NCBI GenBank assembly: GCA_029262455.1
Contig: JAJCZJ010000103.1
Coordinates: 1-55,201, forward strand
DNA from: Deltaproteobacteria bacterium
GTDB taxonomy: Bacteria; Desulfobacterota; Binatia; HRBIN30; CADEER01
Length of the DNA stretch: 55,201 nt
Direction: 5' to 3'
The position numbers and the translations under genes were made by a program. Shown one piece after another: positions 17,532 through 25,425 of the stretch. Position 1 is the stretch's first letter, and each line of letters starts with the position of its first letter. The notes below the pieces were generated by a model. It was given only the letters and a program-made list of their open reading frames with translations. It was not told the DNA's origin and did no database searches.

Positions 17532-19652
17532 TCAATCGCCAAATCGGCCACCGCGAATCGCCGGCTCGGCCCATCCGGCAAGCCCACGTGGCACGTTCGC
17601 GTCGAGCGCCTCACTGCAAAACGAAATATCCACACAACGCCCGGCGAAAGCATCGAGGGGAACTTCGACCCGATCAGAAATTCGAGCCGAGCCAACGACA
17701 CTCGAGTACAGCCGGCGCGAGGCTCCCCCGTCGTTGACACGCAAGTCGAAGCGGACCCGCTTCTCAGCAGGGATCCCCCAACCTTCGGGGTGCGTCATCG
17801 GAATCGCCGAAAGCCACTCGCCCCGGTCGACGCAATGCCGGCGAGAAAAACACCGCTCAGCCCCAACGGACACCTGGCTTGCGACCACCCGATAGACCAT
17901 CCAATGATCGCGGAACACCGGCCCCAAGGCCGCCGCCTCTTCGTCACTCCAAATGATCGTTTCGCGAATGGGTTCCACCGCGCTGCCGTCCGAGCCCTGC
18001 CAAAAATCCGCAACGATCTGCGGAGCTGCTGCACGTTGCTTGCGCAAAACGATCGCGGTGTTGTTGAGAACACGATCAGCGTCGAACTGCGCGCTCAAGA
18101 CGATCGTCGTCTTCGGAGCATACTCGTAAAGCGCCGCAGGCGCGGTTGGAAAAATCTTCGGGTTGTACACAACCGCGTCGACGTTCTCGACAGCGGCCGC
18201 CAACTCCCGGTCATCAACGTCGCCCGACACGAGAGTCGGCATGACCAAATCGTTCGGTGTGAGAATCGGCCGTCCAGACAAGAAGTAGAACAGAGGGTTG
18301 TGCGGCAGAAACGCAATCCGGGCGTCATCCGGTTGCGCATCGAGGTAATCCAACACCAACTGAATGTCGGCCGACTTGCGCGGTACATCGAGGATACGTC
18401 CGCGCGCACTGTGGATCGGAGCCGTGTAAACCGTGCAAATCGAGTAGGTCGCGATCGCACCAAAGCCGAGCCACGCCAACAAGACGACCCAGCCCACCAA
18501 GCGCCGCAGCAGCCCGCCCGCATCACTCCAGCGACCAAAGCCGACAGTGACGGGCAGCACCACCGTAGCGTAGAGGTTCATCAGATGAATCCAGTCGGGT
18601 CGGTAGATGATGGCCAAGGCGATCGCCCCGACACTCGGAACCAAGACCAGAGAGCTGCGCTCCCACGCCGGCAGGCGGCGCGACAAAACGGCGTTGGCCA
18701 GCAACCAAGCCATCGCCAACATCGGCAGGTAGTAGGCAGTCTTGATGGCCGCTTCGAGCGGCATCAACTGGGACGGATCGTAGACGTTCATCTTCCCCGA
18801 CCAAGCGAGCTCGATGAACACCGCGGGAAAATAGGCGAAGACGATCATGAAAAGGTCGTCGCCCCTCTCAGCCCAGGGCTGAAAACCCGGAAACGGCAAA
18901 CCGTACTCCGCCCCGACCGCGGTCAAGTGCAAAACTGTCCGGGTCAAGAACTCCGTACCGATCCCCAGAGAGCTGTAGTAGGCCAGCGCAATCAAGACCG
19001 GCGCCAGGCCACAAACGCCCAAGGTGCCCAGCGTCGCGATCAGCCGGGCAAAAGTGCGCGGTGATCGAATCCACCAGTCGAAGACCACCGCCACCGTGAT
19101 CCCGAGAGCGACCTGAGCACCAAAGTCCTGCTTCGACACCAGAGTGAGCCCGACCAGTAGTCCGGTCGCTACCAACCAGCGCCGGCTTCGATGAAATAGC
19201 CAATTCACCCCGGCCCACATCGCCGCTACTTTGAACAGCAACGCTACCTGGGAGTAGTTGAGGATGCTCCACAGAGGGAACCCCAGTGGCTTGATCGGCC
19301 AGATCGCCAGGGCCCCAGCGATCGCCGTCCCCGGTGAAACCAGCTTGAGGAAAGTTCGGTGGACCAAGACGACGATCGTCGAAAACGCAAAAACAAGGAT
19401 CAGTCGCCCGACCAAGATGTGGGCGCCAAAAACCCGGTAGAGGACGCCCATCAATTCGTAAGTAAATGGCGCCACGAAGGTCTTCAGGTCACGATAGAGG
19501 ACTCCGCCGTGCGATAGACTGTCGCCAATCGCAATAATCGAACCCTCGTCGTACAGGGATGCCCCTCTTTCGAGGAACAAGAGCTGGAAAACGCTCGTGG
19601 CGACAAACAGCGCGATCGACGTACGGAGCGCCGGAATCTCGTGGATCCGCAT
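17532..19652 (-). CDS. GT39-like membrane glycosyltransferase with C-terminal soluble domain
   Basis: This protein of about 706 residues has the first-loop LYDEG motif (Asp35-Glu36) and YRDLKTFVAPFTYELMGVLYRVFG, matching the gene at 11711 in motif order. Roughly ten TM segments precede a soluble region containing PHNPLFYFLSGRPIL and a C-terminal domain of about 150 residues. The expected location is the inner membrane with the C-terminus in the periplasm. Start ATG 19652 is preferred because TM1 begins a few residues later; a TTG at 19718 would add 22 residues. It is transcribed alone, divergent from the B12 radical SAM gene and convergent with paralog 2. Donor and acceptor are unknown. Confidence 0.8.
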   Translation of the reverse strand: MRIHEIPALRTSIALFVATSVFQLLFLERGASLYDEGSIIAIGDSLSHGGVLYRDLKTFVAPFTYELMGVLYRVFGAHILVGRLILVFAFSTIVVLVHRTFLKLVSPGTAIAGALAIWPIKPLGFPLWSILNYSQVALLFKVAAMWAGVNWLFHRSRRWLVATGLLVGLTLVSKQDFGAQVALGITVAVVFDWWIRSPRTFARLIATLGTLGVCGLAPVLIALAYYSSLGIGTEFLTRTVLHLTAVGAEYGLPFPGFQPWAERGDDLFMIVFAYFPAVFIELAWSGKMNVYDPSQLMPLEAAIKTAYYLPMLAMAWLLANAVLSRRLPAWERSSLVLVPSVGAIALAIIYRPDWIHLMNLYATVVLPVTVGFGRWSDAGGLLRRLVGWVVLLAWLGFGAIATYSICTVYTAPIHSARGRILDVPRKSADIQLVLDYLDAQPDDARIAFLPHNPLFYFLSGRPILTPNDLVMPTLVSGDVDDRELAAAVENVDAVVYNPKIFPTAPAALYEYAPKTTIVLSAQFDADRVLNNTAIVLRKQRAAAPQIVADFWQGSDGSAVEPIRETIIWSDEEAAALGPVFRDHWMVYRVVASQVSVGAERCFSRRHCVDRGEWLSAIPMTHPEGWGIPAEKRVRFDLRVNDGGASRRLYSSVVGSARISDRVEVPLDAFAGRCVDISFCSEALDANVPRGLAGWAEPAIRGGRFGD

Positions 19653-19731
19653 CAGAAAGAAAGTCAGTTCGAGGTGAGCGGCAAATGGTACCTTGACAGT
19701 CCTTCTCAGCCTGTGCAAGCGTGGCCGGACG

Positions 19732-21240
19732 ATGCGAGTAATGTTCTATTACCGGGGTATTGAGAACCTCGGCGTTGGATATCTTATGTCCATGCTCAAG
19801 GCCAACGGCCATGAGATCGACCTGATTTTTGATCCTGGGTTCGATGACAATCTATTCCTGAAAGCACCGAAGCTTAAGTGGTTGAATCGCCACGAAGGGA
19901 TGCTCGAAAGAGCGAAGGCCTTCAAGCCGGATCTGGTCGCTATGGGCGCGCTCACGAACCTGTGGCCGTTTGCCGAACAAATGGCGGTGAAGCTCAAACA
20001 AGAGCTCGGAGTTCCAATCATCGTCGGCGGCCATCACGTTCAAGCACTGCCCGACTACGTGCTCTCCCACCCGTCTGTCGACTACGTGTGTATCGGCGAG
20101 GGCGAGCTCGCCCTCCTCGACCTGGTCAACCGGATGCGCGACGGGGAAGACACGACGAGTGTCCCCGGGATCTGGGCCAAGCAAAACGGTCTGGTGATCC
20201 GCAACCCGATGGGCGAGCTGGAGAACGACCTCGACAAGCTGCCGTTCCCCGAGAAGGCACTGTGGCACGAGTACGGTTGCTTCCACGACAACATCGAGGT
20301 CTTCACCGGCCGCGGTTGCCCGTTCAAGTGCACATTCTGCAACATTCACTACCAGCGTGAGAGCTTTAAGGGGAAGGGGAACTTCCTGCGCAAGCGCTCG
20401 ATCGCCAACGTCATCGAGGAGCTCAAGGTCAACCTCAACACATACGACGCCAAGACGGTGTCGGTCCACGACGACAACTTCACCACGAATGCGAAGTGGG
20501 TCGAGGAGTTTTGCGAGGCCTACCGCAAAGAGATCAACCTGCCCTGGTATTGCTTCGGTTACCCGACCACGATCAAACCGCGTCTGGTCAATGCAATGAA
20601 GTCTTCCAATTGCATGACCGTCTTCATGGGTGTCGACTCCGGATCTCCGGAAATCCGACGCGATCTGATGGAGCGTCCGATGTCGGACGAGCTCATCTTC
20701 AACGCCGCACAGACCATCAAAGATGCCGGTATCGGACTGCAGGTTTCGTGCATTTACGGCATCCCCGGAGAAACTCCCGAGCAAATGTGGGAGACCCTCG
20801 AGATGGTCGAGAAGATTCAACCGACTCAATCCTCGGCGTACATCTTCTACCCATTCCCCAAGACAAAGCTTTACCAAAAATCCGTCGAAATGGGTTACCT
20901 CGACGAAGAAGGCGAGGAACTGGTGCGTCGTGGTATCTCTGGGTACCACCACGAGTCGATCCTCAAGCACCCGCACAAAGAGCTCGCCGAGACTCTCGCG
21001 AAGACGACGCCGATTTACGTCAGGGCACCGGATTTCGTGAAGCCCGTCCTCAGGTGGATGATCAACAACCACTACAAGAGGCTGGCCTTGCTGCTCTACG
21101 TGATCTTAATTCCGATCACGTTTCCCTACCTGGGACTCGAGGGGATCAAGGTCACGCTCAAGATGGCGTGGAAGTCTCTGTGGCGAAAGTTTTCACCGGA
21201 AGAGCCCTCGGCAGAGGAAGCCGACCGGCTCGCTGCATGA
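19732..21240 (+). CDS. B12-binding-domain radical SAM protein (BchE-like superfamily)
   Basis: This 502-residue protein has an N-terminal cobalamin-binding-like Rossmann domain (GVGYLMSMLKANGHEIDL, then IIVGGHHVQALPDYVL and VDYVCIGEGE, about 13-125) and a radical SAM core with CPFKCTFC (Cys196, Cys200, Cys203). SAM-domain features such as YGIPGETPEQMWETLEMV are clear. The family covers C-methylases, cyclases and hopanoid or lipid-modifying enzymes. The C-terminal 60 residues include a hydrophobic stretch (LALLLYVILIPITFPYL), suggesting membrane association. ATG 19732 is chosen; an upstream extension has no family match. It is followed after 34 bp by a methyltransferase gene. A TTGACA at 19693-19698 could be a -35 box, but no good -10 follows. 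Confidence 0.87.
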   Translation: MRVMFYYRGIENLGVGYLMSMLKANGHEIDLIFDPGFDDNLFLKAPKLKWLNRHEGMLERAKAFKPDLVAMGALTNLWPFAEQMAVKLKQELGVPIIVGGHHVQALPDYVLSHPSVDYVCIGEGELALLDLVNRMRDGEDTTSVPGIWAKQNGLVIRNPMGELENDLDKLPFPEKALWHEYGCFHDNIEVFTGRGCPFKCTFCNIHYQRESFKGKGNFLRKRSIANVIEELKVNLNTYDAKTVSVHDDNFTTNAKWVEEFCEAYRKEINLPWYCFGYPTTIKPRLVNAMKSSNCMTVFMGVDSGSPEIRRDLMERPMSDELIFNAAQTIKDAGIGLQVSCIYGIPGETPEQMWETLEMVEKIQPTQSSAYIFYPFPKTKLYQKSVEMGYLDEEGEELVRRGISGYHHESILKHPHKELAETLAKTTPIYVRAPDFVKPVLRWMINNHYKRLALLLYVILIPITFPYLGLEGIKVTLKMAWKSLWRKFSPEEPSAEEADRLAA

Positions 21241-21274
21241 CGCGACACGCTTCTCGCTCGTAACGAGTCAAAGC

Positions 21275-22168
21275 GTGTCGCTCGAGAACTGCCCGCTTTG
21301 CGGGAACGGTGAGTTTTCTCTCCTCTATCCGAGTACGCTCGGTAAGAAGAAAGAGGCTGCGTCGCAATACAACTGCACGAGCCACGGCCTCGGCATTCAT
21401 CCCGACATCTTTCGGTGCCGCAGCTGCGCGATGGTCTTCAACGAACCTGCGCCGGACTCCGCAGACGTCGCGGACGAATACGAGCAGGTCGAAGATCCGG
21501 AGTACCTCGCGCAGCGAGAGTCGCGCCACCTGACCTTTCACCGCGAGCTCGACGCAATTGAAAAGGTCCAGGGCAAGGGGGAGCTTCTCGACGTCGGGTG
21601 TTACACGGGGTTCTTTCTGGAATGCGCCCGCGAGCGCGGTTGGAACGTCAGCGGAGTCGAACCCAGCCGCTGGGCCGCCGAATACGCCCGCAACGAACTC
21701 GCGGTAGAGATCTTCAACGGACCGGTGGAACGCTACACCACCGACCGGAGCTTCGATGTCGTGACCATGTGGGACGTCCTCGAACATCTCCCGAATCCAG
21801 TCGAGGTGCTGAGCATCCTCCGTCAGTACGTCAAGCCGGATGGCCTGCTGGTGTTCGCAACCCACAATCTGGACACCACGGTCGCGCGCGTACTCGGACG
21901 CAACTTTCCGCTCTTCATGGAAATGCATACCGTCCACTTCACCAACGAAACCTTGACGATGCTGCTCGAAAAGACCGGGTTTCGTCTCGAGCGCAAGCAC
22001 AACCAGATGCGAGCCGTGCGGCTCGGCTATCTCTTCTCCCGCCTGCGTCGCTTCGGAGAAACCCCCGAGCGGATCGCCGCATCGGTGCTCAAGGCGCTAT
22101 CTCTCGAGGATCGCATCGTTTGGACCGGCCTGGTCGGCGTCGAAACTTATTTCGTACGGCCGATATGA
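21275..22168 (+). CDS. Class I SAM-dependent methyltransferase with N-terminal zinc-ribbon
   Basis: This 297-residue protein has cysteine pairs CPLC (6-9) and CRSC (about 49-52), then motif I LLDVGCYTGFFLECA near 105, VEPSRWAAEYA for the ribose-binding acidic residue, and TMWDVLEHLPNPVEVL. It has the same architecture as the genes at 250 and 4609. The start is GTG 21275, 34 bp downstream of the radical SAM gene, so both are probably co-transcribed. Likely cytoplasmic methylation of a sugar or lipid precursor; the acceptor is unknown. Confidence 0.87.
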   Translation: MSLENCPLCGNGEFSLLYPSTLGKKKEAASQYNCTSHGLGIHPDIFRCRSCAMVFNEPAPDSADVADEYEQVEDPEYLAQRESRHLTFHRELDAIEKVQGKGELLDVGCYTGFFLECARERGWNVSGVEPSRWAAEYARNELAVEIFNGPVERYTTDRSFDVVTMWDVLEHLPNPVEVLSILRQYVKPDGLLVFATHNLDTTVARVLGRNFPLFMEMHTVHFTNETLTMLLEKTGFRLERKHNQMRAVRLGYLFSRLRRFGETPERIAASVLKALSLEDRIVWTGLVGVETYFVRPI

Positions 22169-22204
22169 ACATCGGGCGACCTGCGTATTTGCACGCCGAA
22201 AAAA

Positions 22205-24385
22205 TCATCGTAGCCGCTCTTTGAGCGAGTCCTTTAGTTCGACCGATCCCTGCTTTGTCATCGAGATGACCCGAATCTCGCCGACATCAAGGATTCCATC
22301 AAACCAACTCTCGCCCTGAGTGACACCCAACTCCAATCGGTAGTCACCAGGCGGGACACTGACGCGCACAGCAAGTCGCACAGCTGCGCTCTCTCCAGGG
22401 TGCAGATCGTATGGTATCCAATCGGCGTCAACTTCTTCGGATACGATTGCACCAGCCCGATCGCGCCACCGGTAGCCGACGCGAACACGGAACTCCTCAA
22501 CCGAGGTCAAGCTCGGCCACGAATGATTCGTAGGATTTTCGACGACCATCTCGATCGGAAGCAGCAACCGCGACGGTGCCACCTTTGGCTTGCGGGTAAT
22601 GACCAAGTTGGATCGCCGACCATCGGCGGCGATCGGGCTCAGCGGGGCCCCTAAAAGAGAGGCCGTCGGATTCGACTCGATCAAAGAAGGCATGAGATCA
22701 GCCTCGACCGTTCCTTCGACTTCAAAGAGCATCGCCTCCCCGTACCGACCGACACGCTTTAACCCGGGGACCGAGGCCCATTGCGCCCAAGTCAAACGCG
22801 GCAATTTCTGGAAGTGGACAACAATATACCGCAGGCCGGTGGAGCGCCGCAGCAAGACCAGCGATCGGGGATCGGGAAGGGACCGCGCCAACGCCATCAC
22901 CGGTTCGTAACTCGGCGGGGCATAACCACTTCGACCATTCAGCAATGGCAGCCAGTGGTAGATCGAGCGCAGAGTATACGTGCTCTCGCGCGCCTGCGCG
23001 CCGGGGTCATGAGCTCGCCCGGCCGGTAGCTCCAAGACCGGACCGGCAGGCAACTCGGCAAGGGCGCGATAGACTGCGGGAACGCGGGGCCCGACTTCGG
23101 CGAGGCGGGCCGGGAACTGTCTCTCGGGCAATCGATAATCGAGCCCGATCACGGCAAACGCCACAAGGACGAGCAGCAGCTGACCAACGGTTCCCCAGCG
23201 CAGCCAGCGCAACAGCCAATCGACGCCCAGGCCCGCCAAGGCTGCGAAGCCCACCATCGCCAATAGAACGAATCGAATCGGACCCCGCATGGCCGAGAAA
23301 CCCGGGATCAGACGCGCTGCCACGTCGTACGGTGTCGGCAAAGAGGTCCAGCCATCGCCGCTCGAGGGGCCAAAGGCGAATGCGACACAAGAAATAGCGA
23401 TGAGCAGAGCCCCTCTGCGGGCCCACGGCACGCCGTCGCTGCGCTGCGGGGCAATCGCCCCGATCACGCCGACCAAGGCGACTGACAAGCCCACGTAGTA
23501 GCCCTCCTCGCGAACAAGGAGCAGCCTGTGCAACTTGGCGGACAGGAATGACAACAACTCCTTTTCCTGCGCCAGCGGCAACGTACCCGCGGCGCGCCCT
23601 TCCAAATAGGGCAGCGCCAGCAACAGAAACGGTATCAGCGACAGTACGCCGCACACCGTCAGTCGCGTCAGCCGCGACACGCTGGGCCGACGCGAGCCGG
23701 ACGCCAAGATCCCCACTCCGTATCCAGCGAGTGCGACCAGCGACATGTAGGTGAGATAGAAGGAGCACAGGCTCTGAATGCAGAACAACCCTGCGAACAA
23801 AACGCCCCAGCGCCGCCGCCCGGTGTGGAGGAAGCGATCGAGCGCAAGAATTGAGAGCACGAAGTACTGCCCGGCGAGGAGGTGAACCTGCATCAAAACG
23901 TGAATCCGCAACGGGCAGTAGGCAAAGACGAATCCAGCTACGGCGGCCGCGGGCCACGCGGCACCCCACGATCGCAGCAACGCGTACATCGAGACGCCGC
24001 ACAGCGTCAGGCAGACGAATAGATTGACCTGGTTCGCTAGAATCGGATTGTCCGTGAGCAAATAAACGGGGCCGAAAATTGGCAGGTGACCGAGCATATG
24101 CTCGGTGCTGGTCAAAACATTCGGCGCCGGATGAAAGATATTTGCGTCGTACAGCCCCAACGGGTTGGTCAGGAGAGCGTGGACACCCCAGGCCATCACC
24201 CAGATCACCGTGTAGATGTCGCCCAGGGCGAACAACGACAATCGCCCCAGAATCGCCGGGTCATAGATCGTGTTCGCCGGCGCAACGAACAGCGGAAAAA
24301 ATACCGCAAAGGTAAGCGCCGCGTAGCCAACCGTCACCACGGCCGCCTCTCCGGCAATTCGCCATCCGGCAGATCGCTCCGCCAT
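22205..24385 (-). CDS. Large GT-C-like polytopic membrane protein, paralog 3
   Basis: This 726-residue family member has YDANIFHPAP and TEHMLGHLPIFGPVYLLTD after TM1, about a dozen TM segments, GFSAMRGPIRFVLL, then HWLPLLNGRSGYAPPS, LRRSTGLRYIVVHF and the C-terminal sandwich (SWPSL, GYRW, IPYDLHPGES, YRLELGVTQGESWF). ATG 24385 gives a TGATG stop/start junction with the upstream SGNH gene; the GTG three bases earlier is equally possible. The trio paralog 4 / SGNH / paralog 3 overlaps at both junctions and is very likely one translationally coupled unit, pointing to joint action on one glycan. Confidence 0.86.
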   Translation of the reverse strand: MAERSAGWRIAGEAAVVTVGYAALTFAVFFPLFVAPANTIYDPAILGRLSLFALGDIYTVIWVMAWGVHALLTNPLGLYDANIFHPAPNVLTSTEHMLGHLPIFGPVYLLTDNPILANQVNLFVCLTLCGVSMYALLRSWGAAWPAAAVAGFVFAYCPLRIHVLMQVHLLAGQYFVLSILALDRFLHTGRRRWGVLFAGLFCIQSLCSFYLTYMSLVALAGYGVGILASGSRRPSVSRLTRLTVCGVLSLIPFLLLALPYLEGRAAGTLPLAQEKELLSFLSAKLHRLLLVREEGYYVGLSVALVGVIGAIAPQRSDGVPWARRGALLIAISCVAFAFGPSSGDGWTSLPTPYDVAARLIPGFSAMRGPIRFVLLAMVGFAALAGLGVDWLLRWLRWGTVGQLLLVLVAFAVIGLDYRLPERQFPARLAEVGPRVPAVYRALAELPAGPVLELPAGRAHDPGAQARESTYTLRSIYHWLPLLNGRSGYAPPSYEPVMALARSLPDPRSLVLLRRSTGLRYIVVHFQKLPRLTWAQWASVPGLKRVGRYGEAMLFEVEGTVEADLMPSLIESNPTASLLGAPLSPIAADGRRSNLVITRKPKVAPSRLLLPIEMVVENPTNHSWPSLTSVEEFRVRVGYRWRDRAGAIVSEEVDADWIPYDLHPGESAAVRLAVRVSVPPGDYRLELGVTQGESWFDGILDVGEIRVISMTKQGSVELKDSLKERLR

Positions 24386-25425
24386 CACCGCAGCACCGCG
24401 GCCACATCAGGCACCTGCGGCAGGCGATCCAACAAGACCTCTGCGAACAGCCGGTGCGCACGCGAGTTTGGATGGGGATTGCTCGGCGACACCCACAACG
24501 ACTCGGCGTCCCTCCCGGAGACTCCAGGGAACCCGACAATCGCGTCCAGACCACGTGCCTCAGCGGCATCGCGAATCTTATCGTAGACCTCGCCAAAAGG
24601 GTGAAAGGCGCGCAGGTACGCTAGTACCGGATGAACGAAGACAACGACGGGGATACCGCGCTCGCGCTCGACTTGCGCCAAGCGGTCGAATCCACGCGAG
24701 ACTTCGGCCCAAACTTTCGGATTACCCAAGTAGTTGTCGAGGACTTCGTACATGTAGGTGCCTTTGGGCGGATCGAGACCGGTGCGAAACGAAGTCCAGC
24801 GCGGCCAGAGCAATCGCATCAGGTGCGACCGGGAATCGGCAAAACGCGCAAAGCGAGCGCGTTGCTCGACGATCGTCGCCGTATCGATCGATTTGCGATA
24901 ACCCTCCACCTCGATGTCGTTGGTTGTGTACCCGTAGAGAATCAAATCGGGATCAAAACCGAGCCCGAGAAGCTCCAACCTGTCGACGACATGGTGAATG
25001 TTCGCACCCGACATCCCCAGGTTCAGCACCTCGACCGGGCGACCGAGCCGCTTGCTGAGCTCGACTTCGAGGACACCGGCATACGCCTCCTCCTCGCGTA
25101 CCCCTTCCCCCATCATGAAGGAGTCGCCAATCGCTACGATTCTCAAAGTCCCGGGCACGCGTTCCTTCGGATAGTCCCGGCCGCGAAAACCGAAGCGGTT
25201 GCTCCGATAGTAGGCACCCCGATAGATCCCTTCGACGTTCGGTGATGCCAGCTCATAAATACTTTCGAGCTCGCGAAGACCGGTCTCCTCCGGCCGTCGC
25301 GGTTCGACGAGATCCGGCGGCGCAGGAAGGATCAATCGAACAGCCAATTCACCGACCGCCAAACCAAACAGCAACCCAAACAACACCAGGGCGAAGCGCC
25401 CGCGCCATGGACTAGGAACTGTCAC
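24385..25425 (-). CDS. SGNH/GDSL hydrolase-like protein, membrane anchored, catalytic Asp replaced
   Basis: This 346-residue protein has an N-terminal TM anchor (about 12-30). The SGNH blocks are IGDSFMMGEGV with Ser102, LNLGMSG, YTTNDIE with Asn, and SNPHPNSRAH with His. In the other three close relatives the C-terminal motif is DxHPN; here it is NPHPN, so the usual acid of the dyad is Asn. The enzyme may work as a Ser-His pair or may have lost activity. The GTG start overlaps the upstream paralog 4 stop (GTGA), and the 3' end overlaps paralog 3. Expected location is the periplasmic face of the inner membrane. The closest relatives are at 43760, 46335 and 47417. Confidence 0.84.
   Translation of the reverse strand: MTVPSPWRGRFALVLFGLLFGLAVGELAVRLILPAPPDLVEPRRPEETGLRELESIYELASPNVEGIYRGAYYRSNRFGFRGRDYPKERVPGTLRIVAIGDSFMMGEGVREEEAYAGVLEVELSKRLGRPVEVLNLGMSGANIHHVVDRLELLGLGFDPDLILYGYTTNDIEVEGYRKSIDTATIVEQRARFARFADSRSHLMRLLWPRWTSFRTGLDPPKGTYMYEVLDNYLGNPKVWAEVSRGFDRLAQVERERGIPVVVFVHPVLAYLRAFHPFGEVYDKIRDAAEARGLDAIVGFPGVSGRDAESLWVSPSNPHPNSRAHRLFAEVLLDRLPQVPDVAAVLR

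Noticed and set aside
19693-19721. TTGACA as a -35 promoter box for the B12 radical SAM gene.
   Set aside because: No recognisable -10 box at suitable spacing; kept only as a remark.
24090-24105. 16-bp perfect palindrome CCGAGCATATGCTCGG, with the 12-bp core GAGCATATGCTC again at 31177-31188.
   Set aside because: Both copies lie inside GT-C-like genes and encode the conserved SEHMLG/TEHMLG peptide; the palindrome follows from the codons and is not a regulatory site.
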